Positions 20,905 to 31,934 of a stretch of DNA of 64,000 nt are shown in pieces. Origin of the DNA: Edwardsiella anguillarum. GTDB lineage: Bacteria; Pseudomonadota; Gammaproteobacteria; Enterobacterales; Enterobacteriaceae. The stretch lies in the NCBI RefSeq assembly GCF_008801815.1, contig NZ_VZOX01000013.1. One strand, given 5' to 3'. Numbering within the stretch: position 1 is the first letter of the stretch; each line of letters begins with the position of its first letter. The position numbers and the translations under genes are program-made. The notes beneath the pieces were generated by a model that worked only from the letters and a program-made list of their open reading frames with translations, was not told the origin of the DNA and made no database searches.

Positions 20905-22083
20905 ATGGACAAAATGACGCAAAACCGTAAAACACAACTAATTCATAGTGGTCGAAAGGCATATCAGGGTATGACGCCGGTAAACCCACCGGTAATGCGC
21001 GCGAGTACAATTCTTTTCGATTCATTAGAAATCTGGCGCGATGTCCGCAAGCGTAGAGAAAGCGAACGGTTACTCAGCTATGGTGCTCGAGGTACGGATA
21101 ATGCGTTTGCTCTGGAGCAATTAGTCACCGAATTGGAGGGCGGATACCGTGCTTGGCTGTTCCCTACGGGACTAGCGGCAATTGCGATGACCATCATGGG
21201 CTATGCCCGTTCCGGAGGACACGTTCTGTTTGCAGATTCGATTTATGAACCGGTCCGGAAAATTGCCAACGCCTTCTTGAGCCCCAATAATATCCAATAT
21301 GATTTTTTTAAAACCGACGGGAGTGATTTTGAATCACTACTACGCCCGGAGACCCAACTAATATTCGTAGAGTCACCGGGCTCCTTGCTGTATGAAATGC
21401 TTGATCTGCCTGCTATCTGTCACATTGCCCATCAACGGGGAATTCCTGTTGCAGTGGATAATACCTGGGGATCTGGGTATCTCTATAATCCGCTGAAGCT
21501 AGGTGCCGATGTATCCGTCATTGCCGCGACCAAATACCTGTGCGGCCATTCTGATGTCATGATGGGAATTATTGTTGCCAATCAAGACGCATGGGAAAAG
21601 ATTGGCGCTCTGCCGGAGGCATTGGGCCAGTGCAGTAGCCCTGATGATGCCGCTTTAGTCTTACGTGGGGCGCGAACTCTAGCCCCCCGCCTTGAAGTTC
21701 ATGGCCAGTCGGCCCTGTGCGTTGCCAAATGGCTACAACAACGTCGCGAAGTCAAAAAAGTATGGTTCCCCGCACTGGAAGATCATCCGGGCCATGAGTT
21801 GTGGGAACGTGACTGCACGGGAAGTAATGGATTACTGACCATTGAGTTTAAAACGCAATACAACACGACGGACAGTGATAATTTTATTAATAGCCTAACG
21901 CTGTTTGGTATCGGCGCGTCTTGGGGGGGCTTTGAGAGTCTCGTATTACCGGCCAATGTGCACGGAGCCCGCAGCGCCTCCGACTGGAGTACACACGGCC
22001 CATTCGTTCGTCTACATATTGGGCTGGAAGATGTCGATGACCTTATTAACGATCTAGCACAAGCATTCCGGGTATTTAAATAA
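20905..22083 (+). CDS. MetC-like PLP-dependent C-S lyase
   Basis: 392 residues in the Cys/Met metabolism PLP family, closest in pattern to cystathionine beta-lyase MetC: TQLIHSGRK start, LLSYGARGTDN, the VDNTWGSGYL strand, the PLP lysine 210 in ATKYLCGHSDVMMG, GSNGLLTIEF, and the ending RLHIGLEDVDDLI. Such enzymes cleave C-S bonds of cysteine conjugates to pyruvate, ammonia and a thiol. E. coli metC is next to exbB; here the gene opens an operon with a dicarboxylate carrier 36 bases on. In this setting a sulfur-linked succinyl amino acid is a possible substrate, which is inference. Confidence 0.82.
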   Translation: MDKMTQNRKTQLIHSGRKAYQGMTPVNPPVMRASTILFDSLEIWRDVRKRRESERLLSYGARGTDNAFALEQLVTELEGGYRAWLFPTGLAAIAMTIMGYARSGGHVLFADSIYEPVRKIANAFLSPNNIQYDFFKTDGSDFESLLRPETQLIFVESPGSLLYEMLDLPAICHIAHQRGIPVAVDNTWGSGYLYNPLKLGADVSVIAATKYLCGHSDVMMGIIVANQDAWEKIGALPEALGQCSSPDDAALVLRGARTLAPRLEVHGQSALCVAKWLQQRREVKKVWFPALEDHPGHELWERDCTGSNGLLTIEFKTQYNTTDSDNFINSLTLFGIGASWGGFESLVLPANVHGARSASDWSTHGPFVRLHIGLEDVDDLINDLAQAFRVFK

Positions 22084-22119
22084 AGACTAAACCGTTGCCA
22101 ACGGTGATGGGAGAAAACT

Positions 22120-23484
22120 ATGCTGGAACTTATTTTGGCAGGACTAGTCACTACACTGGTGGTGTATCTACTGGCTAAAGAATACAAACCCCAACCAGTA
22201 CTTTTACTGGGAGGGATACTATTACTTACTCTAACGGCAGTATTTGACTTAGGCACAATATTGCCCGCAGAGAAAACCACCCATTTAAAGTATTTTGATA
22301 TCTTTAAGATATTTTCTGACATTCTTAGCCTAAGATTAGCAGGACTTGGTTTAACATTGATGGCGATAGCGGGTTTTGCCCGCTATATGGAGCACGTGGG
22401 TGCGAGCAAAGCATTATTCTCAATTTTTGAAAAACCGCTAAAATCGGTACGCTCACCTTATATGTTGTTAGTCATTTCATTCCTGGTAACCCAGATCCTG
22501 GTGATCTTCATCCCAAGTCATGCTGGATTGGGTATGCTGTTAATGGTGACAATGTATCCAATCCTGATCCGTGCAGGGGTCAGTCCACTCTCCGCGCTGG
22601 CCGTCATCGGTTGTTGCCAGTTTATTGATCATGGCCCGGGCTCCGGTAACGTCATCATGGCAGCTAAAACGGCTAATCTGGACCCAGCGACATACTTTAT
22701 AAAATATCAATTACCCGTGACCCTTCCTATCATCTTTGTTGTGGCAATTACTCACTTCTTTATCCAGAAATGGTGGGATAAGCGTGAGGGTTTTGTATTC
22801 AACCCAGCACACATTGATAAGATCGATCACCAGGATAACGACTGCCCACCACGTTATTATGCCATATTGCCGATCATTCCATTGATCCTGATTATAGGCT
22901 TCAGCCCATTAATGCAGAAGGTGATCAAATTAGACGTTACTACCGCAATGATTATCAGCACTACTATCGCACTGTTCTTTGAATATATCCGCTTACGTAG
23001 TGCTAAGGCCGTACTTGATAGTTTCATGCTCTTCTTTGAGGGGATGGGTAAACAATTTGTGGTAGTGGTATCGCTGATCGTTTCCGGCGAGTTATTTGCC
23101 AACGGTCTGCTCAAAATAGGTGCCGTAGATCAGCTGATTACTACAGCGCAAAGCGCTGGCCTAGGCATTGGAACCATGATCGTTGTCATGAGTTTTATCC
23201 TGGCGCTGGCAGCCTTCCTGATGGGGTCAGGAAATGCGGCATTTTTCTCATTCGCGGCACTCACGCCAAGAATCGCGGCTTTCTTGAAGATCGATGTGGT
23301 GACCCTCATTTTGCCGATGCAGATTATGACCAGTTTTGGTCGAACGGTATCCCCCATTACAGCAGCAATTGTTGCAATCTCTGGCATCGCTGGCGTATCG
23401 CCATTCCAGGTAGTGAAACGCACGGCGATCCCTATGGCTGCCGCGGCAATAACCAACCTGGGATTGACCTTTGTCTACCTATGA
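22120..23484 (+). CDS. DcuC-family C4-dicarboxylate carrier
   Basis: 454 residues, almost all membrane helices (about 12). Family patterns: LLLGGILLLTLTAVFDLG, IPSHAGLGMLLMVTMYPILIRAGV, FIDHGPGSGN, FLMGSGNAAFFSFAALTP and the C-terminal TSFGRTVSPITAAIVAISGIAG. DcuC-type carriers move succinate, fumarate or aspartate-like acids across the inner membrane, mostly without oxygen. Placed between a PLP lyase and fumarase in one run, it could import the pathway substrate or export the resulting C4 acid. The gene starts 36 bases after the MetC-like gene, behind GGGAG. Confidence 0.82.
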   Translation: MLELILAGLVTTLVVYLLAKEYKPQPVLLLGGILLLTLTAVFDLGTILPAEKTTHLKYFDIFKIFSDILSLRLAGLGLTLMAIAGFARYMEHVGASKALFSIFEKPLKSVRSPYMLLVISFLVTQILVIFIPSHAGLGMLLMVTMYPILIRAGVSPLSALAVIGCCQFIDHGPGSGNVIMAAKTANLDPATYFIKYQLPVTLPIIFVVAITHFFIQKWWDKREGFVFNPAHIDKIDHQDNDCPPRYYAILPIIPLILIIGFSPLMQKVIKLDVTTAMIISTTIALFFEYIRLRSAKAVLDSFMLFFEGMGKQFVVVVSLIVSGELFANGLLKIGAVDQLITTAQSAGLGIGTMIVVMSFILALAAFLMGSGNAAFFSFAALTPRIAAFLKIDVVTLILPMQIMTSFGRTVSPITAAIVAISGIAGVSPFQVVKRTAIPMAAAAITNLGLTFVYL

Positions 23485-23920
23485 TAATATTATCTCTTAT
23501 CTATCGCGTCGTGGAAAATAACGATGGCAGCACTTGGTAAAATAGGCCTACTCGGCTCCCACCAGTATCATCAGGCTGGCGGGAACTCTATTTTCAGAGT
23601 GAAGTTATCATTCTACCCTTCATTATTCACATAACGTTTGAGAGCAAAACGGAGCATGGCCTGAGCCCCAAATAAATAACACACCAGCAATAGCAATAGC
23701 AATAGCAATACACATGTTCATTCCCTCGTGAAGATCATGCCAAAGGCATCTAAAAACCAACGCAAGTCACAGAGAGAATCACCAATGCTGGTATCTCGAC
23801 ATCGATAGATTAACATACAGTATAAGTTAGCGTTCTCCCCTGCTATCAATATACTTTGAGTAAATGTTGGATTACCAAGATGCCCCAGTTATTTATCACA
23901 ATGTAACTAAGGAATTAATT
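23485..23920. other. Gap between the DcuC-type carrier and fumC
   Basis: No rightward gene is supported. It probably carries a separate fumC promoter. A minus-strand mini frame with AGCAAT repeats lies at 23623-23721 and is listed separately. Confidence 0.4.
23623..23721 (-). CDS. Possible 32-residue hydrophobic mini-protein with Ile-Ala repeats
   Basis: ATG at 23721, or better ATG at 23715 with GAGGG seven bases upstream. The product begins MNMCIAIAIAIAGVLFIWG and ends TLCE, a possible membrane helix. Four ATTGCT units encode (Ile-Ala)4, so copy-number change keeps the frame. Another frame of the same strand also reads as a hydrophobic run (Leu-rich, then GAQAMLRFALKRYVNNEG) but lacks an ATG in a good place. 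It is weak as a gene call. Confidence 0.25.
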   Translation of the reverse strand: MNMCIAIAIAIAGVLFIWGSGHAPFCSQTLCE

Positions 23921-25333
23921 ATGGTAGATCACCGCAGTGAAAAAGACTCGATGGGGGTTATAGATGTAGCGTCTGATAGACTATGGGGGGCGCAAACTCA
24001 ACGCTCTCTGGAGCATTTCCGGATTTCTACCGAGAAAATGCCGCGGGTGCTGATCCATGCCTTGGCACTGACAAAAAGAGCGGCGGCCAAGGTTAATCAG
24101 GATTTGGGACTGTTGGATACGGATAAAGCTGCGGCAATTATGCAGGCAGCGGATGAGGTTCTCGCCGATCGCCATCCCGATGAGTTTCCCCTGGCCATCT
24201 GGCAAACGGGCTCCGGCACCCAAAGCAATATGAATATGAATGAGGTATTAGCAAACAGAGCCAGCGAACTGCTGGGTGGGGAACGCGGTATGATGCGGAA
24301 AGTTCACCCCAACGACGATGTCAATAAAAGTCAAAGTTCGAATGATGTCTTCCCCACCGCAATGCACATCGCCGCCGTACTGGCGTTACATCGTCATCTC
24401 ACGCCACAGCTAAACCAGTTGAGAGCAACCTTAGAAAAAAAATCGCAGGCATTTTCTAATATAGTGAAGATAGGCCGGACCCATTTGCAAGATGCCACAC
24501 CACTAACGCTAGGACAGGAGATCTCCGGCTGGGTGGCAGCGCTAGAGCATAACCTGAAACATATTGAATCCACCTTACCACATCTATCTGAATTGGCGCT
24601 GGGGGGGACAGCCGTCGGCACCGGATTAAATACCCATCCTGAATATGCCTGCCGAGTCGCCGACGAACTGGCAGCGCTTACCTCAGAACCCTTTGTCACC
24701 GCCCCAAATAAATTCGAGGCCCTGGCAGCCTGTGATGCGCTGGTTCATGCACATGGCGCGTTAAAGGGCCTAGCGGCATCATTAATGAAAATTGCCAACG
24801 ATGTCCGCTGGCTAGCTTCGGGTCCTCGCTGCGGGATCGGTGAGATCGCAATACCGGAGAACGAACCTGGCAGTTCGATTATGCCGGGCAAAGTTAATCC
24901 GACGCAGTGCGAGGCGATGACCATGCTCTGCTGCCAAGTCATGGGGAACGACGTGGCCATCAATATGGGCGGGGCATCGGGGAATTTTGAACTCAATGTC
25001 TATCGGCCGATGGTGATCCACAATTTCCTGCAGTCAATACGGTTGCTGACCGATGGCATGGACAGTTTTAACCGACACTGCGCGGTCGGTATCGAACCCA
25101 GCCATCAGCGGATCGATCAGTTGCTCAATGAATCATTAATGTTAGTTACGGCGTTGAATCCCCATATCGGTTATGACAAGGCCGCGGAAATTGCCAAGAA
25201 GGCGCACAAAGAGGGACTCACATTGAAAGCGGCGGCATTGGCACTCCACTACCTGACGGAGGCAGAGTTTGATGCTTGGGTGCGCCCAGAGCTCATGGTT
25301 GGCAGCCTGAAACCCACGCTAGACAATGCGTAG
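23921..25333 (+). CDS. fumC: Class II fumarase FumC
   Basis: 470 residues from the ATG at 23921, behind AAGGAATTA; the upstream extension is not convincing. Fumarase interconverts fumarate and malate. Class II signs are complete: SRSEKDSMG-type start (SEKDSMGVIDV), TGSGTQSNMNMNEV, KSQSSNDVFPTAMH, GRTHLQDATPLTLG, and the signature GSSIMPGKVNP near residues 317-327 with the catalytic Ser. E. coli fumC lies next to fumA and tus; here it closes a catabolic cluster, so it probably removes fumarate made by the lyase at 19045-20409. It may be the only fumC or a second copy; the window cannot tell. Confidence 0.88.
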   Translation: MVDHRSEKDSMGVIDVASDRLWGAQTQRSLEHFRISTEKMPRVLIHALALTKRAAAKVNQDLGLLDTDKAAAIMQAADEVLADRHPDEFPLAIWQTGSGTQSNMNMNEVLANRASELLGGERGMMRKVHPNDDVNKSQSSNDVFPTAMHIAAVLALHRHLTPQLNQLRATLEKKSQAFSNIVKIGRTHLQDATPLTLGQEISGWVAALEHNLKHIESTLPHLSELALGGTAVGTGLNTHPEYACRVADELAALTSEPFVTAPNKFEALAACDALVHAHGALKGLAASLMKIANDVRWLASGPRCGIGEIAIPENEPGSSIMPGKVNPTQCEAMTMLCCQVMGNDVAINMGGASGNFELNVYRPMVIHNFLQSIRLLTDGMDSFNRHCAVGIEPSHQRIDQLLNESLMLVTALNPHIGYDKAAEIAKKAHKEGLTLKAAALALHYLTEAEFDAWVRPELMVGSLKPTLDNA

Positions 25334-25464
25334 TGAATGACCGGTGCCTTATTCGGGGGCAGAAAATATCCTCCGAGAGTGGATTGGATGGACTGACCCT
25401 GGATTGCCAAGCGTGGTGGGGTCAGTCCAGAAAAACCGGGGAATAATCCCCGGTCAAGTTGATA

Positions 25465-28400
25465 TCAAAAGTTGTACTTAATACCTACCATTGCACTAGT
25501 ATCATTGTACCCCTTATCCCCCATCTGAGTGCCGACATTCCCCCACAGATTCACTCGTGGATTAATCTGCCCCTCAATACCGACTTTCACTTCGCCGAGA
25601 TTGCGGGCGCCAGCCTGAGTGATGCGGACGCCATCCATAGTTGTACTGAAGCTACGGGTATTATGCAGCCAGTTAGCTTCAATAAAAGGTTCGAATTCAC
25701 GCTCTTTACCTGCATCCATCGCATGGTGGCCTTTCGAGTAGAGCCTTAATCCCAAGCGAGTTTGAACGTTACCATCTCCATCATTATTAACTCGGGTACC
25801 ATTGTTCTCACGATGGTCGTCAGCCCTCACCCCCATCCAGATTGCTTGTGCCTGGGGTTGGATAAACCATTGATTGCGCATACCATGACTACCAGTAAAT
25901 TCGCCCATTTTAAACGTATAGCCGGTTTCAACTGAAGCCGTAAGACCTTTTGAACTGTAGGATTCATCAGAAAGCTCCTGCCCATTTACGTGGTTATTAA
26001 ACCAGCTGTACTGGAGCCAGCTGTCCACATACAAACCGGCTTTATCAACATCATTTGCAAACCAGGTTCCGTAAGCTCCAACGCTATAACCGCTGACAGA
26101 TCCCTTTGAACTGTAACTGGTTACTGAAGAATGCGTATTATTTTTGTTATTACCGTAGCCGGCCATCAAACCAAAATGAGCGCGATCAAGACCGTCTGAA
26201 GACCACTGAGCGATATCACCGCCCAATTGAGAAACATAACTGTTACTCTGTGTTTTTAATTGACCACTACTGTCGTGCCAGCCATTATGACTGCCAATTT
26301 GGCGTAGCCAAAGGCTAGTAACTTTTTTCTCACCAGTAATCGCATCAATATACTGAGTTTCACCGAGACGGTCATGCAGGGTTGTATTAAACATTTTGTT
26401 GGCTGCAGCAAGGTTTTCCACATAGCTGCCCCCTTCCGGACGAACATCCGGCTGAGGAACTGGATTTCCATTATTAACTAGATACCAATTGTTACTACTA
26501 TCGCCTTTCCCTCGCACCAGCGAGTAGTCATATGCACCAGCCACAATTCGCCCATCTTGAGTAAACTCACCTGCCGAACTCCCACCTATAGAAATAATCT
26601 CAATACCATTTATGGCCTCATCACCTTTCCCTCCTGCATTGGTTATACTTACCCCAGTTTTCCCTGAAGTGTCGCCGGTTACCACAAGTTTATCCGTCAG
26701 CGAACTATCATTTCCGAGCACAGTATTAAACTGCAGATGTCCACCATCACCGATATAATTTCCATTTACTGTCAGAGTGGTACCTGCAACAGGATTGTTA
26801 TTTGCATCATTATGACCAATAACTATCGTACCGCTATTGGTTAATTCTCCGACCTGGTACTGTGATTGTCGGGCAAGAGTTGTTGCCGCAGGCAGGGCGA
26901 ATGTAGCATCATTCTGACCAAGATATAAAACGCCTTGATTATTTAATTTTCCACTACCCAGCGCCTGGGTAGCAAGCATTCGGATCATACCATTAGAAGT
27001 AATAGTGGTATCTGCAGACATATTTTCATTATTACTGCTTACCGTCAGCGCCCCTCCAGTGACGGTAAGACTTCCTGCTCCAACCAGTGTGCCAGCTACA
27101 GAGCCATTATTTACCGTCAACCCGCCCTGGTTAAAATCGAAGGTGCTGCCGGTTTCTGTGTTCAGATTCTGTAGCGTTTGGGTATAGCCGTTCATATCTA
27201 GATGGGTTCCATCAGCCAAATTTAGCAATTGGGTATTCCCCAATACATTATTATTACCCATTTTTAATCCGCCAGCTGTCACCCATGTAACACCGGTATA
27301 ACTGTTTTCACTATTTGACAATGATACATCAGTATCTGTATTGATGCGTAGATCACCCTTACCGACTACTTGAGCACTTAGGTCAGCTTCATTTCCAATA
27401 TTACCCTCTGCTGTCAGCGTTAGTGCATTATCACCTTGTGCTAGAAGCTCTACTTTGGTCAGTCCATAATTGATATACAGCCCGTCGTTGTTATCGCTAC
27501 TGGTCAGTCGATAATCATAGGTACCTTTAGCAATCGTTTCTCCGTTCTGGCTGATATCAGTTATGATGGCATCGGAAATAGCATTACCATTTTCATCTAT
27601 TAAATTAAGGTTACCACCACTACCCGCTACGCTCCCTTTGCTATCCGCTAGTTTGACCATAACCCCGTTATCATCCTGCTGAAGCAACGGGCGTGAACCA
27701 TCCGGCGTGTGGGGAGTATTTATAAAGCTATCGCCATTGGTGACCTGGATAGTTCCTGTACCTGTAAGATCAAGATTTGTGCTAGCTTCAATAAATTTGT
27801 CACTAATCATACTTCCTGGTGAAACGTGACCAAATACAAGCGTTCCTCCATTGAAGCTAATACTACCAATATTTTTTATTCCATCACCAACAGTTGTTAT
27901 ATTATTATTCCCGATATGTAGCGTGGCGTTTTCAAGTGCGGTAGTGTTATCTCCATCCAGAAGAAATTCATTATTTTCGAGAAGCACATCACCGGTAAAT
28001 TCATTACCAACTGATGACGCAAAATCAAAGTTACCACCATTATTCATTGCAATAAACTGACCATCACCAGTAAGTTTATTATTAAATTTAAATGAACCAC
28101 TGGTATCAGCAATGAAAGACCCGGAAGCGGAAATGTTTACATTTCCAGAACCAAAGCCAATATGACTATCCGTCACATCCTTTGCTGTTCTCCCCACACC
28201 AACCACATTCCAGTTCCCCATATAACTGCTATTGTCACTGACGATTTTTGCATCACCAGAAATGGTTGTATTTCCATTTCCATTCAATGTGTTAGCAAAA
28301 TCAGAGCCATCAGCATATGCTATATCTAGCCCCGTAGTAGGGTCAGTCATGTCTGTATTAATAGCAACACGTCCAGCTCCTAACGCTTTGTTATTGGTGA

Positions 28401-29765
28401 TCGATAGTAAACCACCGTTTATTACGGTTCCACCATTATAATTTGATGCAGAGCTTAAAGTTGTATGCCCTGTCTGCTGCTCAACATTGCCTATGCCATT
28501 TATTGACACATCAAATACATAACTATCCGCACCGATTCCATGTGGTTTGTTATTGTTGAATATGATTTTATTTTTTCCGTCCCCTGACATGGTGATGCTA
28601 TTTGCAGAAATATCCGCTGGAGAGCCATATTTTGAGTCCCCAATATAAAGATTCACCCCCCCTCCAGCTACACTACTGATATTAATATCCTTGGCGCTTT
28701 TGACTTTGGCTGCATGGCCAAAAATAACATCAGTCGTATTTCCACTTACTGTGGATGATATATTAAAATTGCCAAGCGTTGTTATCCCAGAACCAGTGCC
28801 ATTAATAATTTGCAGCCCCGTTCGTCCAACGTTTTGCCCTATTAAATTGATATTGCCATTGACATTTACAACAGTAGAGTAAATAGCAGCATCAGTAGAA
28901 ACATCGTTTATATTAGATGATAATCTAACATTATTTATCAATGTAAAATCACCACCGACATTAATCCCATAACCTTTATTATCATTGGTGGTAACAAGAA
29001 GACGACCATTGGTTGTATCGAGATAGAGATTGCCGCCAACATCAAGAGTTGAACCACCAAGTAACTGAAACGAACCCCCAGATTTATTAATTATAGTCAT
29101 GTTGTTTTTAACATAAATATCACCAGCCAACTCCGAAGCACCTGCCGAAGCAATATTGAAATTATTTCTATCAGCTTCAAGATCAATACTGTCCGCATAT
29201 AATTTAGCGGTCGTAGTTGACGAGCCAAACATCCAGATGGTTGCATCCGTTGCGCCAGACGAAGTTTTTAAGTCGCCAACTGACAGAATTCCGGATGAGC
29301 CTCCTTGCTGTGTAGCATCAAGACCGCCCAGATGGGCTCCGCCTATTTGCAGCATACTATTGTTTCCCATCAACAAGGTTCCGGTGTTGCTGGCAGTTAA
29401 TGTTCCCCCATTTATCCACAAAGACGTATTACCACCACCGGCAGGGGCCATATTCAATGTTAAGCTATCTAACGGATTTGAAACAACGACATCTGCTCCG
29501 GCATCAACCTGTACCGTTGCCGTAGTATTCCACTGCAAGCCGTCTGAAATTGTTGTTGAAGAATTGAAATCAGTATAGCCATTAACGTCGAGTGCATACG
29601 TATTCCCGGCCATAAGAGGTAATGCCAGAGCAACCAGATAAACATTACCTTTGACTTTAGATCCCGATCTGGGGGATGAACTTTTTTTCTCCCTCTCCCC
29701 AACTCAGATGCAACAGTCCATTCCATAATTGCATGATTCCATATGACACTATAGATTTTATTCAT
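25465..29765 (-). CDS. Large autotransporter adhesin, signal peptide out of frame at an A7 tract
   Basis: The main frame (25465-29681) encodes about 1400 residues: a Gly/Asn/Thr/Ser-rich beta-helix passenger with autotransporter-associated repeats (for example GLLSITNNKALG, TWVTAGGLKMGNN), a linker, and a C-terminal beta-barrel ending in MVGIKYNF with terminal Phe. The extended signal peptide typical of type Va proteins (MNKIYSVIWNHAIMEWTVASEL) starts at 29765 in another frame. The frames meet at seven A residues (T7 at 29682-29688 on the plus strand). One extra A would give RGRKKSSSPRSGSKVKGNVYLVALALPLM, a perfect signal region. So the gene is either off by a phase-variable tract, read by slippage, or newly inactivated. 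Confidence 0.85.
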
Positions 29766-30485
29766 TTGTTTCATCCCAAGAATTTAAGTAGAGAATAGCC
29801 TCGACTTCTAAGCATGCGGAACAATCGATGGTTTCTGTTGCAAAACATTACCAATGGCACTAATGATTATATCAACCATTCCATAAAGCGCGAGAATCCA
29901 TGAAAGATAACCTTCCCCCTGCATTAAGCAGTATCTTTTCATCACCTGAGTATAGTAATGTCATGTTTTCACAGCAGATTAAACTACGGTGCACCATAGT
30001 GCGATTTTCCTGAACGATACGGACTATGGGAAACCCGTTTACAACCGATTTAATCGATAATAAAAATCAGAAGTAATTAATATCATTTTCAATGAATTAC
30101 GTTTATCTCTTAACTTTCACCGTCTTACCGATGGCCGTAATACCAGTGCACTCAAATGTGCACCTGAGCACAAAAAAACATCCCGATATCACCTGAGATG
30201 GCAACCTGGGTTGCTCTCGCGGTGGTTTTTGCACCAAAATCCATCTAGCTATAGACGGAGGATGTCTCCCGTTAAGCATCGTACAGAGCCCGGACAAGCC
30301 CACGAAAGTCAGTTGGTACAATCTCTTTTTCCTGATAAAGGTAGTTTGTTGCAAAGCAACCTATCTCAAAGAGGATTTATTCGACAAATCTTGTTAAAAA
30401 TCGTCTTCGAGGACGTTTTTCAGGAGGATAGGTGAAAAGTCATTCAACCGCATATCAGTACTACATCGATAGCTCCACCTATTTG
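29766..30485. other. Non-coding stretch between the autotransporter and the LuxR-type gene
   Basis: About 720 bases with the autotransporter promoter at its left end. An open frame at 30103-30354 (-) has no recognisable content or good start. I see no RNA gene or clear insertion sequence. Confidence 0.4.
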
Positions 30486-31139
30486 TCATGTCTGATACGT
30501 TATTTTCACGGGGAAAAACACACCTTCCTGGGGGAATATATTGACTAAGCAAAGCCTGAAATGTAGCTCAGATATACTTTTAACCTTTAACTTTCGCATA
30601 ACACTACGTTTATAACTAGAAATTGACTTCACGCTTCTATGTAATTGCCCTGCAGAAATAGCGGTTCCTTGGCCATCCACGATAGCCCTGAGAACCCGGA
30701 ATTCTGAGTGATTAAGTGGAGCTAGACAAAGCTTATAACCGGTTGAATTATTTAAAGCGCAGATAAGCGCATCAGGCTCTCTTTGATATCTATCACACTC
30801 AAGCACGCCATTGATGACATCATCAATAACGGCGACTATTTTTTTCATATTTTCAATGGAGAGCCCAAGACTAGCAACAATTACCTTCTCATTTAAAAAA
30901 CAAATACCATCGGCCTCCTGATTTGTTTTTACACCATCAAGTATAATACAAAAATCATCATCAATATTAACAGCTAATTCTTGAAGTATGCAATGCTGAC
31001 TAGCACTGTAAGGCAATTCAGCGGTAAGTATTCTAATACTGACATCTTTACCTGGCTGAGCAAGACTGTGGTGAGACAAAAAGAAATCAGCAAAACCATA
31101 TGCAGCAAAGGATTCATTTTTGTTAACGAACCGATACAT
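30486..31139 (-). CDS. LuxR-type (GerE helix-turn-helix) regulator
   Basis: 217 residues. The C-terminal 65 residues form a GerE-type DNA-binding domain: LNHSEFRVLRAIVDGQ, a GQLHRSVKSISSYKRSVMRKLKVKS recognition part and SISELHFRL. The N-terminal 150 residues show no receiver or autoinducer domain that I recognise, so the input signal is unknown; this layout matches small orphan regulators of surface structures in enterics. It is AT-rich like the autotransporter, is transcribed in the same direction and sits upstream of it, and could control it. That link is inference. Confidence 0.75.
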   Translation of the reverse strand: MYRFVNKNESFAAYGFADFFLSHHSLAQPGKDVSIRILTAELPYSASQHCILQELAVNIDDDFCIILDGVKTNQEADGICFLNEKVIVASLGLSIENMKKIVAVIDDVINGVLECDRYQREPDALICALNNSTGYKLCLAPLNHSEFRVLRAIVDGQGTAISAGQLHRSVKSISSYKRSVMRKLKVKSISELHFRLCLVNIFPQEGVFFPVKITYQT

Positions 31140-31441
31140 GATAATATGCTCAGAATAATGAGATTACATGACTATTCACATAATCCTGCTTTTTTATTGA
31201 AATTGAAAATTAAAAATTCTAATTGTGATTATTAGCAAATCAACAGTATAAGCGTGCCAGCATGCTTAGTTAATGGATGTGCAATTTCGCCCGGGTATAA
31301 GTATTAAAACTGACGTGAACCGACCTGGCTCGTTTACTGACACAGCAGTAATCTGACTGGCTGACCACTCCCCCTTTGTTAAGTACCAACGTAAAGTAGT
31401 GCTTTCGGTCTTTCTTCTCCTGAAAAAAGAGGTTTTCTGGC

Positions 31442-31706
31442 ATGGAAAAGATACATTATATCGAGAAACAGGCTGCTTTTGCTCTGAAGCAAACCGAAAC
31501 CGGCACTCAAGTAGAGGAAGTCTGCAGAAATATGGGAGTTTCCAAGATTAATTTTCACAACTATGAAAAGTTAAAGCAACATACGAGCAACATTCCTTTA
31601 GGATGGACGTCTGAGCGCTCATAGGTTACTGTCACTGGACGATATGCAGGAAAATATCGAGCAGTGGCAACATGCATATAACCGAAATAGCCCCATGCAT
31701 CGTTAA
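31442..31706 (+). pseudogene. IS3-family transposase remnant
   Basis: The first 40 codons are the start of an IS3-type OrfA (EKQAAFALKQTETGTQVEEVCRNMGVSKINF). After about 31590 the frame breaks, and the end of OrfB is readable in another frame near 31625-31706 (LDDMQENIEQWQHAYNRNSP, then stop). The catalytic core in between is deleted. It is a dead element and marks past insertion in this accessory stretch. Confidence 0.7.
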
Positions 31707-31934
31707 CTAGCTAGATCCCAGGGAAATTTATCCCAAGTCGGCAAAATGCCCGGCGCTCTGATGTGGCCAGGTTCTAATATTGTGGGGAACTCAGAGCCGT
31801 CATCCACAGCAAACCAACAGAGAAAGAAGCGTAAGGCTATCACCACCCCGTGAGCTATCGCGTAGTACTGGAGTACTACGCGATGGTCTCCATCCATGTT
31901 ATAGTTAACACTTGTTAGCAATCAGGTATGGTTT

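Noticed and set aside
30103..30354. 83-codon minus-strand frame between the autotransporter and LuxR-type gene
   Set aside because: No convincing start, no family; probably chance in a non-coding gap.
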